A stretch of DNA of 17,144 nucleotides from Brevundimonas sp. (lineage in GTDB: Bacteria; Pseudomonadota; Alphaproteobacteria; Caulobacterales; Caulobacteraceae): assembly GCF_031082345.1 (NCBI RefSeq), contig NZ_JAVHLH010000031.1:1-17144 (forward strand), given 5' to 3'. Below the pieces are notes generated by a model. The model made no database searches. It was not told the DNA's origin and saw nothing but the letters and a program-made list of their open reading frames with translations. A program made the position numbers and the translations under genes. This document shows, in pieces, positions 1 through 7,326 of this stretch (position 1 is the stretch's first letter; every line of letters begins with the position of its first letter).

Positions 1-336
1 CCGCCCGAGGTGGCGTGGTTCGAATGCTTCTACGAGGTCAAGCTGGTCACCGACCTGATGTTCTCCATGGGCATCGCCGGCGCCTTCGGCCGCATCTCCA
101 ATACGGCGGAGTACGGCGCCTATCTGACCGGCCCGCGCGTCATCGGCGAGGCCTCGAAGGCCGCCATGGACGAGGTTCTGGCCGAGGTCCGCTCGGGGTC
201 ATTCGTGAAGGCGCTGATGGCCGACCATGACGCCGGCTCGCCCGACCTGCTGGCGCGGCGCAAGGCCCTGGGCCGCCGCCCGATCGAGGCGGTCGGCGCG
301 CATCTGGCCGCGGTCGCGGCCAAGGCGGTGGATTGA
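1..336 (+). CDS. ilvC: Ketol-acid reductoisomerase, C-terminal part (5' truncated by window edge)
   Basis: This is the second enzyme of the valine/leucine/isoleucine pathway. It performs the NADPH- and Mg-dependent isomeroreduction of acetohydroxy acids in the cytosol. Only about 111 residues of the roughly 340 expected for a class I (short) enzyme are inside the window. The reading frame is open from base 1 and ends with TGA at 336. The visible part is the all-helical C-terminal domain. It opens with an FECFYEVKL segment, whose glutamates correspond to the metal-binding glutamates of the family, and continues with the signature SNTAEYG...TGPR, whose serine contacts substrate. The short alanine-rich tail is normal for class I enzymes. 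No truncation other than the window edge is seen. Assignment is from recognition of these motifs and is very likely right. Confidence 0.95.
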   Translation, partial: PPEVAWFECFYEVKLVTDLMFSMGIAGAFGRISNTAEYGAYLTGPRVIGEASKAAMDEVLAEVRSGSFVKALMADHDAGSPDLLARRKALGRRPIEAVGAHLAAVAAKAVD

Positions 337-346
337 GGGGAGGATC

Positions 347-368
347 GCGGCGCCCGGGAAAGCGCCGC
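347..368. terminator. Weak hairpin between convergent ilvC and tRNA-Pro
   Basis: A perfect 7-bp stem (GCGGCGC at 347-353 with GCGCCGC at 362-368) encloses an 8-base loop, 10 bases after the ilvC stop codon and just beyond the 3' end of the minus-strand tRNA-Pro. It has no long T tract, only an A/T-containing stretch (AAATAAT) on the ilvC side. Its position suits a bidirectional terminator, but the missing T run makes this uncertain. Confidence 0.4.
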
Positions 369-376
369 TGAAATAA

Positions 377-453
377 TGGTCGGAGTGAGAGGATTCGAAC
401 CTCCGACCCCTGCGTCCCGAACGCAGTGCTCTACCAGGCTGAGCCACACTCCG
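377..453 (-). tRNA. tRNA-Pro, anticodon CGG (reads CCG)
   Basis: Read on the minus strand, this 77-base gene folds as a full cloverleaf. The acceptor stem CGGAGTG pairs with CACTCCG. The D-loop contains AGCCTGGTAG, the anticodon stem CTGCG/CGCAG holds the loop TTCGGGA, the T-arm contains GGTTCGAATCC, and discriminator A is followed by an encoded CCA. The loop places CGG at positions 34-36, so it decodes the proline codon CCG, which should be frequent in this GC-rich genome. It is transcribed away from the neighbouring tRNA-Gln. Confidence 0.97.
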
Positions 454-467
454 ACTTGAGGAGGGGG

Positions 468-496
468 CTTATAGCGAGGGGGTTTGGCGCCCGCAA
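468..496 (-). promoter_or_regulatory. Sigma-70-type promoter for tRNA-Pro
   Basis: On the minus strand a -35 box TTGCGG (plus-strand 491-496) is separated by exactly 17 bases from a -10 box TATAAG (468-473). Transcription would start around base 461, leaving a leader of only about 8 bases before the mature tRNA 5' end at 453, which is normal for a single tRNA gene. No start site has been mapped. Confidence 0.65.
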
Positions 497-538
497 GCGG
501 GGAAATGGCCCGCCGCGAAATAGTCTGGAATCCGCGTC

Positions 539-567
539 TTGCATCCCCCGCGGCCTTGTCGTATCTC
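539..567 (+). promoter_or_regulatory. Possible sigma-70 promoter for tRNA-Gln
   Basis: A TTGCAT (539-544) lies 17 bases upstream of TATCTC (562-567), on the correct strand and about 43 bases before the tRNA-Gln gene. The -10 match is only fair, so this is a candidate chosen because the tRNA must have a promoter in this interval. Confidence 0.35.
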
Positions 568-609
568 GCACGCCTCCCGGCGCCTCGGCCCCGGAAACGC
601 CGGACCTGC

Positions 610-683
610 TGGGGAATGGTGTAATGGTAACACTCCGGTTTTTGGTACCGTCATTCTAGGTTCGAGTCCTAGTTCCCCAGCCA
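610..683 (+). tRNA. tRNA-Gln, anticodon TTG (reads CAA)
   Basis: This is a 74-base gene with acceptor stem TGGGGAA/TTCCCCA, discriminator G and encoded CCA. The D-arm is GTGTAATGGTAACAC and the T-arm contains GGTTCGAGTCC. The anticodon loop TTTTGGT (640-646) gives anticodon TTG, decoding CAA and, by wobble, CAG. The outermost anticodon-stem pair (635/651) is a C-T mismatch; the other four pairs are good. The overall sequence is the usual alphaproteobacterial tRNA-Gln form. Confidence 0.96.
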
Positions 684-754
684 TCCGCCCACCCGACATC
701 GATCCGAAGCGAGCCCGACCCCGGCGGCGGTCGGCCAGGAATTCGGATTCCGGC

Positions 755-779
755 CGAACCAATTCGTGAATCAGGCGTT
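755..779 (+). promoter_or_regulatory. EcfG-like (general stress sigma) promoter candidate
   Basis: CGAAC (755-759) is followed after exactly 16 bases by CGTT (776-779). The alphaproteobacterial EcfG/SigT consensus is GGAAC-N16/17-CGTT, so one base of the -35 element differs. The element lies about 60 bases upstream of the response-regulator start. Two GANTC sites, at 746-750 and 768-772, flank the -35 element and sit in the spacer. One mismatch leaves room for chance. Confidence 0.45.
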
Positions 780-839
780 GGACCGTCCGCTGCCGGACAC
801 TTGGTGGTAAACGGGTTCAGTAGCGTTTGGGGGATTGCC

Positions 840-1295
840 GTGTCCGTGCCGCCTGACCTTCGGGTCATGATCGTCGAAGATCAGGCGCTCCTCGCCATGG
901 AAGTGGAGCTGGTGCTGGGCGAATCCGGCTGCGACGTCGTCGGCTGCGCCATGGATCGGGCCAGCGCCTTCGCCATTGCGGACCGCGAGCGTCCCGATCT
1001 GGCCCTCGTCGACGTCAACCTCCTTGACGGCATGACCGGCCCCCAGATCGCCCGGCGGCTGGTCGCGGACCACGGGACCGCGGTGGTCTTCCTGACCGCC
1101 AATCCCGAGCAGATTCCCGAGGGGTTCGCGGGCGCCCTGGGGGCGGTGGCCAAGCCCTTTGACGAACACACGATCCGCGCCGTGGTCGATTTCGCCCGCC
1201 AGTTCATCCATCACCGGACGATCGGAGAGCCGCCGCTCCGCTTCCGCCTGGCCCCCTGGCTGACCCCGCCCCCGGACAGGATCGCGCCGCACTGA
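840..1295 (+). CDS. Single-domain response regulator (receiver protein)
   Basis: This 151-residue protein consists almost entirely of one CheY-like receiver domain, so it probably works by protein-protein contact, for example in a phosphorelay or as a competing phosphate acceptor. It has no DNA-binding output domain. The key residues are the acidic pair E13-D14 (MIVEDQ), phospho-acceptor D58 (ALVDVNL), T86 (VFLTAN) and K105 (VAKPF), all in the expected order and spacing, so it should be phosphorylatable. After the domain there is a proline-rich tail of about 25 residues. GTG 840 was chosen because GGGGGA sits about 6 bases upstream; TTG 801 or GTG 846 are less likely. No histidine kinase is nearby, so this is an orphan. 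Its upstream region carries an EcfG-like promoter, suggesting a stress role (inference). Confidence 0.88.
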   Translation: MSVPPDLRVMIVEDQALLAMEVELVLGESGCDVVGCAMDRASAFAIADRERPDLALVDVNLLDGMTGPQIARRLVADHGTAVVFLTANPEQIPEGFAGALGAVAKPFDEHTIRAVVDFARQFIHHRTIGEPPLRFRLAPWLTPPPDRIAPH

Positions 1296-1322
1296 GCCCG
1301 GGCCAGGCGCCGTCTCCGCGCG

Positions 1323-1880
1323 TCAGGCCGGCCCGCCGGTCAGGTCGAGCCCCGGGACCCCGGGCGGAGCGCCGTCGGGGGCGAGATCAAGCTGCATCAG
1401 CGTCACGTCCAGCCAGCGGTCGAATTTCCAGCCGACCTGGCGATAGACCCCCGCGTCGCGGAACCCCAGCGCCCGGTGCAGGGCGATCGAGGCGGCGCTG
1501 GTGTCGCTGTCGCTGATCGCGCCGATGACGTGGCGCAGGCCCATGGCGCGGACCCGCTCGACCAGCGCCTCCAGCAGGGCCCGGCCCACGCCATGGCCGC
1601 GCGCGGTCTCCTCGACATAGATCGAGCCCTCGACGCCGTAGCGATAGGCCGGACGCGGCCGGAAGGGCGAGGCGTAGGCGTAGCCGGCGAAGGCCCCGTC
1701 CAGCTCGGCGACCAGCCATGGCAGATCGTGCCGCTTCACGGCGTCGAAACGCCGGCTCATCTCCCCGGGCGTCGGAGGCTCAAGCTCGAAGGTCGCTGTG
1801 CCGTTCAGCACCTCGCGCCCGTACAGGGCGGCGATGGCGCCGAGGTCATTCCGCGTCGCGTCGCGGATCGTGCGGATCAT
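1323..1880 (-). CDS. GNAT N-acetyltransferase, phosphinothricin acetyltransferase type
   Basis: This 185-residue acetyl-CoA-dependent acetyltransferase matches the PAT/YncA-like branch of the GNAT fold, whose members acetylate methionine-derivative or phosphinothricin-type amino acids. Visible landmarks are an opening IRDATRNDLGAIAALY, the acetyl-CoA pyrophosphate-binding loop RGHGVGR at 94-100 after strand EGSIYVEE, and the branch-typical C-terminal block ALGFRDAGVYRQVGWKFDRW around 137-156. The last 20 residues are a glycine/proline-rich tail. The gene runs convergently with the response regulator, with 27 bases between their stops. The start ATG at 1880 fits the family's N-terminus. The true substrate cannot be read from sequence; members are often housekeeping detoxifiers, not resistance genes. 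Confidence 0.88.
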   Translation of the reverse strand: MIRTIRDATRNDLGAIAALYGREVLNGTATFELEPPTPGEMSRRFDAVKRHDLPWLVAELDGAFAGYAYASPFRPRPAYRYGVEGSIYVEETARGHGVGRALLEALVERVRAMGLRHVIGAISDSDTSAASIALHRALGFRDAGVYRQVGWKFDRWLDVTLMQLDLAPDGAPPGVPGLDLTGGPA

Positions 1881-1980
1881 CGGGTCAACCCCCGCCTGCC
1901 TGTGTGATCGTCAGCAACCATCACTGGATTCGTCCCGGGCCTTTGATATTCTGTTGTTCTCACCGGGGGAGACTTGGAAC

Positions 1981-2430
1981 GTGAAAGCCATCCTGACCGC
2001 GGCCGTCGCCGCCTGCCTGGGCCTTGCCATGCCGACGTCGGCGTCGGCCCAGGCCAAGCCCAATATGTCGTCGCCGGCGACCGTCGACCTCAAGGTCTGC
2101 AACGAAAGCGGCCGCAACGCGACCGTGGCCGTGTCCTATGTGGAGGTGGGTACGTCCCGGTTCATCAACCGCGGCTGGTTCGACGTCTACAACGGCTCCT
2201 GCATCGATCTCGTCAGCACCGACAACGCCAATTTCTACATGTACGGCGACGCCACGGACGGCTCCGGCCGCTCCTGGTCGGGCAATCACTCGCTGTGCGT
2301 CCAGTATCCGGGCCCCTACACCTTCTGGTCCGACGGCAGCGACACCTGCCCGAGCGGCTACGAGACCCGCAATTTCGTGGTGATGCACGCCGAAGAGGTC
2401 GGGCCCTACACCTGGACGCTCGAACCCTGA
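1981..2430 (+). CDS. Secreted DUF1036 family protein
   Basis: This is a 149-residue protein with a Sec-type signal peptide: a hydrophobic segment at about 3-17, then TSASA with predicted cleavage after A23. The mature part resembles the DUF1036 family of small bacterial secreted proteins of unknown function. It begins VDLKVCNESG and contains four cysteines (40, 74, 106, 123), enough for two disulfides in the periplasm. It is rich in Trp, Tyr and Asn. GTG 1981 is taken as the start because GGGGGAG lies 9 bases upstream and the signal peptide begins directly; the frame is open further upstream, but that part overlaps the acetyltransferase start. A GATTC (GANTC) site lies at 1927-1931. The gene ends only 20 bases from the converging oligopeptidase gene. 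Confidence 0.82.
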   Translation: MKAILTAAVAACLGLAMPTSASAQAKPNMSSPATVDLKVCNESGRNATVAVSYVEVGTSRFINRGWFDVYNGSCIDLVSTDNANFYMYGDATDGSGRSWSGNHSLCVQYPGPYTFWSDGSDTCPSGYETRNFVVMHAEEVGPYTWTLEP

Positions 2431-2450
2431 CAAGGCCGGCGAGGGAGCGG

Positions 2451-4631
2451 TCAGAGCCGCTCCCAGCCCCGGTCGATGGCCCACACGGCGAAGGCGTAGT
2501 CGTGCGCGACCTCCTTCAGATAGTCGAACCGGCCCGAGGCCCCGCCGTGCCCGGCCTCCATGTTGATCTTCAGCAGCACCGGCTTGCCCGAGGTCGTGGC
2601 CGGCCGCAGCTTGGCCACCCATTTCTCGGGCTCCCAATAGGTCACCCGCGGGTCTGACAGGCCGCCGGTGGCCAGCACGGCCGGATAGGGCCTGGGCCCC
2701 ACCTGGTCGTAGGGGCTGTAGCTCATCATGTAGTCGTAGGCCTCGGGGTCCTCGATCGGATTGCCCCACTCGGGCCACTCCGGCGGCGTCAGCGGCAGGC
2801 TGGTGTCGCTCATGGTGTTGATCACGTCGACGAACGGCACCTGGCCGATCACGCCGGCCCACAGGTCCGGCCGCATGTTGTTGACCGCCCCGATCAGCAG
2901 ACCGCCCGCCGAACCGCCCTGGGCCACGATGTGGCCGGCCTTGCCGTGACCGCTCGAGATCAGGTGCTCCGCCGCGGCGATGAAGTCGGTGAAGGTGTTC
3001 TTCTTGGTGAAGCGGCGGGCGCTCAGGAACCAGTTCCAGCCCTTGTCCGAGCCGCCCCGGATATGGGCGATGGCGTAGATCCAGCCCCGGTCGACCAGCG
3101 ACAGCCGGTTGGTCGAGAAGCTGGCCGGCATCGGAATCCCGTACGAGCCGTAGCCGTACAGCAGCAGCGGCGCCGAACCGTCGACCGGCGTCGATTTCCG
3201 GCGCAGCACCGTCACCGGCACCAGTTCGCCGTCCGAAGCGGGGGCGTTCAGCCGCTCGACCACATAGTCGGCCGGGTCGTGGCCGGATGGCACCTCCTGC
3301 ACCTTGCGCAGGGTCCGCTCGCGGGTCTTCAGGTCGTAGTCATAGGTCGAGGTCGGCGTCGACGGCGAGTTGTAGCCGTAGCGCATGACCGTGGTGTCGA
3401 ACTCCGACGCCCCGCCCAGCGACAGGGAATAGGCCGGTTCGTCGACGGCGATCTCGTGCTCGGCGCCGGCCCGGTCGCGGATGATGATGCGGGTGTTGGC
3501 GTCGGCCCGCTCCTGACGGCCGATGAAGTCCTTCACCAGCGCCACGGCCTCGATGTAGCGGCCGGGCGTGTGCGGCACGAGGTCGGCCCAGCGGGCCTTG
3601 CCCGGCGTCGCCGTCGGGGCCTCGACGATCTTGAAGTCGATCGAGTCGTCGGCGTTGGTGCGGATCACCCAGCGGTCGCCCCAGTGGTCGGCGTCGTAGA
3701 GGCGCGCCACCTGACGCGGCTCCAGCACGGCGGGCTCGGCGGTCGGCGTCGCGGCGGGGATGATCCGCGCCTCGGACGTCTCCTGGTTGGCGATCGAGAT
3801 GACCACGAAGGCGTCGTCGGACGTCCGCCCGACGCTGATGAACATGCCGTCGTCGGTCTCCTCATAGACCAGGGTCGTCTCGCCCCCGCGCGCCGGGCGG
3901 CGGAAGATCTTGTCGGGGCGGCCGTTGTCGTCGCGGTTGGTCCAGAAAATCCACTGGCTGTCCGGCGAGAACGTGAAGTTCCCCGTCGCCGAGCCGATCG
4001 GATCAGGCAGCACCTCGCCGGTGGCCAGGTCCTTCACATAGATCTGGTGCACCTCCGACCCTTGGGCGTCCTCGGCGTAGGCGAACAGGGCGTGGTCGGG
4101 GCTGTGCTGGGCCGAGGACACCTCGGAGTAGGCCTTGCCCTCGGCCAGCGCGTTGGCGTCGAGAAGGAGCTGGGCGTCGCCCGGACCGCTGCGTGGCTTG
4201 CGCATGAACCGCGGGTGCTGATCCCCGGTCTTGTACTCGGTGTAGTATTCCCACGGCCCGTCCGGCGACGGCACCGAGCTGTCGTCCTCCTTGATCCGCC
4301 CCTTCATCTCCTCGAACATCTGCGCCTGCAGCGGCAGGGTCGCGGCCATCATCGCCTCGCGATAGGCGTTCTCGCCGGTCAGGTGCTCCTTGACGTCGGC
4401 CTTGATCAGGGTCGGGTCGCGCAGCACCGCCTGCCAGTTGTCGTCCTTCATCCACTGATAGTCGTCGACCCGCACGCGGCCCAGCTGTTCGATGCGGACC
4501 GGGATCTTCTTCGCGACGGGCGGGACGGGCGTGGTCTGGGGCATCGGGTCTCCGGTGGTGCGGGCGTGGGCGGGCAGGGCGGTCGCCGCGAGGGCGGCCG
4601 AGGCGGTGGCGAGCAGGTCGCGGCGGTTCAT
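2451..4631 (-). CDS. ptrB: Oligopeptidase B, S9A prolyl oligopeptidase family, with Tat-type signal
   Basis: This 726-residue serine peptidase should cleave short peptides after Arg/Lys. An N-terminal seven-bladed propeller gates the alpha/beta-hydrolase domain. The catalytic triad is visible with the right spacing: S574 in GGSAGG, D660 in GLSDPRV and H695 in EAGHGGASG. The S-D (86) and D-H (35) distances match oligopeptidase B. The start at 4631 is preceded by a GGGGG stretch and gives MNRRDLLATASAALAATA, a twin-arginine-like signal ending near AHA. Classical oligopeptidase B is cytosolic and starts near what is here residue 30 (MPQTTPVPP), so this copy carries an export extension. The open frame continues upstream to 5036, but that part overlaps the divergent protease and lacks family similarity. 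An upstream TTGACG at 4684-4689 on the minus strand could be a -35 element, but no convincing -10 follows. Confidence 0.94.
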   Translation of the reverse strand: MNRRDLLATASAALAATALPAHARTTGDPMPQTTPVPPVAKKIPVRIEQLGRVRVDDYQWMKDDNWQAVLRDPTLIKADVKEHLTGENAYREAMMAATLPLQAQMFEEMKGRIKEDDSSVPSPDGPWEYYTEYKTGDQHPRFMRKPRSGPGDAQLLLDANALAEGKAYSEVSSAQHSPDHALFAYAEDAQGSEVHQIYVKDLATGEVLPDPIGSATGNFTFSPDSQWIFWTNRDDNGRPDKIFRRPARGGETTLVYEETDDGMFISVGRTSDDAFVVISIANQETSEARIIPAATPTAEPAVLEPRQVARLYDADHWGDRWVIRTNADDSIDFKIVEAPTATPGKARWADLVPHTPGRYIEAVALVKDFIGRQERADANTRIIIRDRAGAEHEIAVDEPAYSLSLGGASEFDTTVMRYGYNSPSTPTSTYDYDLKTRERTLRKVQEVPSGHDPADYVVERLNAPASDGELVPVTVLRRKSTPVDGSAPLLLYGYGSYGIPMPASFSTNRLSLVDRGWIYAIAHIRGGSDKGWNWFLSARRFTKKNTFTDFIAAAEHLISSGHGKAGHIVAQGGSAGGLLIGAVNNMRPDLWAGVIGQVPFVDVINTMSDTSLPLTPPEWPEWGNPIEDPEAYDYMMSYSPYDQVGPRPYPAVLATGGLSDPRVTYWEPEKWVAKLRPATTSGKPVLLKINMEAGHGGASGRFDYLKEVAHDYAFAVWAIDRGWERL

Positions 4632-4722
4632 GGGTGGCCCCCGATGGCGAACAGGACGCGGACCTTGTGCGAGCGACCCCGCCGCCGTCAAATGAACAAA
4701 CCCCCACGGCGTCATCCCGCTC

Positions 4723-5541
4723 ATGTTCGATCTGCAAATCCCGCCTGACCCCGCGCAGGAGCCGCCCGTGGCGGCGCTCCAGGCCCCGGCATGGGATCTG
4801 ACCGTCGGTCTGATCGCGGCCACCGTCCAGCTCGACCAGCGCAACGGCGAGCGGCCCACCCGGCGGGTCGGGACCGGCTTCCTGATCGACGCCCCGCGCC
4901 CGGACGGCCAGCCGCGCACCGTGCTGGTCACCGCCCACCATGTGCTCAACGGCATGCCTGATCCGGATGCGCGGATCGGCTGGCGGGTCGAGATGCCCGG
5001 CGGCGGCTGGAAGTTCGCGCCCGAGCCGCTGCGCATCCGTCACGAGAACGGCGACGCGGCCTGGGTCCGGCATCCCGAGCGCGACATAGCGGTGATGGAG
5101 GTCTCGGCCCCGCCGACGTTCGCGCGGGCCGCCATTCCACTCGGCTGGCTGGCCGACGGCGCCGCCCTCGACGCCTGGCAGGTCGGGCCGGGGGACGAGC
5201 TTCTGACGCTCGGCTATCCGCACGGCTATTCGTCGAACACGGCGGGCTTCCCGATCCTGCGGGTGGGGCGGGTGTCTTCGTGGCCGCTGACGCCCATCGA
5301 GTCCTTCCCGGTCTTCCTGCTCGACTTTCCGGTCTTTCCCGGCAACTCGGGCGGCCCCGTGTTCTGGACCCCTTCGGCCCGCAAGCTGCCCGGATCGGTC
5401 CAGCCCGCACACCCGTTCATCGCGGGCGTGTTGGTGTCCGAGGTCCGTCCCGGCGACGATCCGGTCGGCATCGGCATCGTCGCCCACGCCGTCTATGTGC
5501 GCGAGGCCATCGCCCTGCTGGACGCCCCGGCCGGGCCGTAA
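4723..5541 (+). CDS. Trypsin-like (S1 family, DegP-type fold) serine protease without PDZ or signal peptide
   Basis: This 272-residue protein has the catalytic residues of a chymotrypsin-fold protease in order: H73 in VTAHHVL, D121 in ERDIAVM and S209 in FPGNSGGPVF. The GFLID strand near residue 50 and the TLGYPHG loop before the serine are typical of bacterial trypsin-like domains related to DegP/HtrA. It has no cysteines, no PDZ domain, no membrane segment and no signal peptide, so it is probably cytosolic; its substrate is unknown. ATG 4723 has no Shine-Dalgarno, while GTG 4768 has a clear AGGAG (4757-4761) six bases before it and would give 257 residues with the whole fold intact. I kept 4723 because bases 4723-4767 show GC-rich third positions like the rest of the gene. 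It is transcribed divergently from ptrB. Confidence 0.86.
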   Translation: MFDLQIPPDPAQEPPVAALQAPAWDLTVGLIAATVQLDQRNGERPTRRVGTGFLIDAPRPDGQPRTVLVTAHHVLNGMPDPDARIGWRVEMPGGGWKFAPEPLRIRHENGDAAWVRHPERDIAVMEVSAPPTFARAAIPLGWLADGAALDAWQVGPGDELLTLGYPHGYSSNTAGFPILRVGRVSSWPLTPIESFPVFLLDFPVFPGNSGGPVFWTPSARKLPGSVQPAHPFIAGVLVSEVRPGDDPVGIGIVAHAVYVREAIALLDAPAGP

Positions 5542-7326
5542 TCAGCCGGCCAGCACGTCCGCGCTCATCCGCTCCAGCAGACTGCCGCCCTGGCCGACGG
5601 CGGCGAGCCGGCTCGAGACGTGACCCAACACATTGGCGGCATAGACCTCGTACAGGGTGATCCGCCCCTCCAGCCACGCCGGATCGCCTTCGCCGGCGTC
5701 GAGGATCGCCCGTGCGGCCAGGGCGCCCCTGGCCAGCATCCACCCGCCGACCACGTCCCCGACCAGCTTCAGATAGGCGTCGGCTCCCGCCAGCACGTCG
5801 GCGGCCCGGCCGGCGTCGGCCTTGGCGTCCAGCAGCCACAGGGTGGCGTCCTCGACGGCCTCGATGGCGTTGGCGAACCGTTCGACCGGCTTGCCCGAAT
5901 AGAGGCGAGGCAGCACCGCCAGCGTCGCCTTCATGTCCGCGATCAGTTCGCGGGCGGACTGGCCGCCGTCCTGACCCAGCTTGCGCCCGACCAGATCCAT
6001 CGCCTGGATGCCGTTGGTGCCCTCGTAGATCGGGGCGATGCGGGCGTCGCGGTAATGCTGGGCGGCGCCGGTCTCCTCGATGAAGCCCATGCCGCCGTGC
6101 ACCTGCACCCCCATCGAGGCAACCTCGCAGCCGACGTCGGTCGACCAGGCCTTGGCGATCGGGGTGAACAGGTCCTCGCGCGCCTTCCAGCGGCGGCGGT
6201 CCTCCTCGGTGGCCGCGTGCTTCGCCAGATCGGCGGCCACGCCGGTCGACAGACAGATGCCCCGGGCGGCGGCGATCTTCGCCTTCATCACCGACAGGGC
6301 GCGGCGCACATCCGGGTGGTCGATGATCGGGGCGTTGGCCTCGCCGGTCCAGACCGACCGGCCCTGGCGCCGCTCCCGCGCATAGTCCAGCGCCTGCTGA
6401 TAGGCCCTTTCGGCGATGCCCACGCCCTCGACGCCGACCGCCAGCCGGGCCGCGTTCATCATCACGAACATATGGGCCAGGCCCTGGTTCGGCTGGCCGA
6501 CCAGCTCCGCCGTCGCGCCTTCATAGGCCATGACGCAGGTCGGAGAGGCGTGGATGCCCAGCTTGTGCTCGACCCCCACCGGGCGGAAGGCGTTGCGCTC
6601 GCCCAATGAGCCGTCCGGCTTCAGCAGGTATTTCGAGGCCAGGAACAGGCTGATCCCTTTCGGCCCCGGCGGCGCGTCGGGCAGGCGGGCCAGCACCATG
6701 TGGACGATGTTGTCGCTGGCGTCGTGGTCGCCCCAGGTGATGAAGATCTTCTGACCCGTCAGCGCATAGGTCCCGTCGCCGTTCGGAACCGCCGTCGCCG
6801 TCAGCGCCCCGAGATCCGACCCCGCCTGCGGCTCGGTCAGCACCATGGCTCCGGTCCATTCGCCCGACACCAGCTTGGTCAGATAGGTCGCCCTCTGCGC
6901 CTCGGTTCCGACCGCCTCCAGCGCCTCGATCGCGGCCAGGGACAGCATCGGGCACAGGCCGAACGCCATGTTGGCGGCATGCACCGTCTCATAGGCCGCC
7001 AACTCCAGCGCCTTGGGCAGTTGCTGGCCGCCGGCGTGGGCGGGGGCGGACAGTCCGGTCCAGCCGCCCTCGGCGAACTGGCGGTAGGCGTCGGCGAATC
7101 CCGGCGCGGCCGTCACGGCGCCGTTGGCGTAGGTCGCGCCCTTCTGGTCGCCGACCCGGTTCAGCGGCGCCAGAACGCCCTCGGAAAACTGGCCCGCCGC
7201 CTCCAGCACCGCGCCCATCACTTCGGCGTCGTAGTCCGGAAAGGCGCCCGTCGCGGCCACGGCGTCGACGCCCGCCACCTCGGTCAGGGTGAAGATCAGG
7301 TCGCGGACGGGGGCGCGGTAGGTCAT
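5542..7326 (-). CDS. Acyl-CoA dehydrogenase with C-terminal extension domain (DmdC-like architecture)
   Basis: This 594-residue FAD enzyme introduces the alpha-beta double bond in an acyl-CoA and passes electrons to electron-transfer flavoprotein. It is longer than the usual ~380-residue members. The N-terminus MTYRAPVRDLIFTL, the family signature TEPQAGSD, the catalytic glutamate E435 in IYEGTNGIQ and the ~140-residue helical C-terminal domain together match the acyl-CoA dehydrogenase branch that includes 3-methylmercaptopropionyl-CoA dehydrogenase (DmdC) and many uncharacterised fatty-acyl enzymes. The substrate cannot be told from this. ATG 7326 was chosen because the family begins at MTYRAP and a GAGAG lies upstream; the frame stays open to 7383. 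Its stop codon abuts that of the converging protease with no base between. It is divergent from the cytochrome b561 operon. Confidence 0.92.
   Translation of the reverse strand: MTYRAPVRDLIFTLTEVAGVDAVAATGAFPDYDAEVMGAVLEAAGQFSEGVLAPLNRVGDQKGATYANGAVTAAPGFADAYRQFAEGGWTGLSAPAHAGGQQLPKALELAAYETVHAANMAFGLCPMLSLAAIEALEAVGTEAQRATYLTKLVSGEWTGAMVLTEPQAGSDLGALTATAVPNGDGTYALTGQKIFITWGDHDASDNIVHMVLARLPDAPPGPKGISLFLASKYLLKPDGSLGERNAFRPVGVEHKLGIHASPTCVMAYEGATAELVGQPNQGLAHMFVMMNAARLAVGVEGVGIAERAYQQALDYARERRQGRSVWTGEANAPIIDHPDVRRALSVMKAKIAAARGICLSTGVAADLAKHAATEEDRRRWKAREDLFTPIAKAWSTDVGCEVASMGVQVHGGMGFIEETGAAQHYRDARIAPIYEGTNGIQAMDLVGRKLGQDGGQSARELIADMKATLAVLPRLYSGKPVERFANAIEAVEDATLWLLDAKADAGRAADVLAGADAYLKLVGDVVGGWMLARGALAARAILDAGEGDPAWLEGRITLYEVYAANVLGHVSSRLAAVGQGGSLLERMSADVLAG

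Noticed and set aside
715..734. Hairpin CCGACC...GGTCGG after tRNA-Gln as a terminator
   Set aside because: Only six pairs with an 8-base loop and no T tract; hairpins of this size are expected often by chance in such GC-rich DNA.
1323..1880. Phosphinothricin-resistance gene from horizontal transfer
   Set aside because: The PAT-like acetyltransferase has base composition like its neighbours and no mobile sequences nearby, so it looks like a resident member of the family.
2931..4748. Long open frame antisense to the oligopeptidase gene
   Set aside because: It is a shadow of the high third-position GC of ptrB; its Arg/Gly/Val-rich translation shows no domain.
4632..5036. Upstream extension of the oligopeptidase reading frame (another 135 codons)
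   Set aside because: It overlaps the divergent serine protease gene, has arbitrary low-complexity composition and begins well before the obvious signal peptide and Shine-Dalgarno at 4631.
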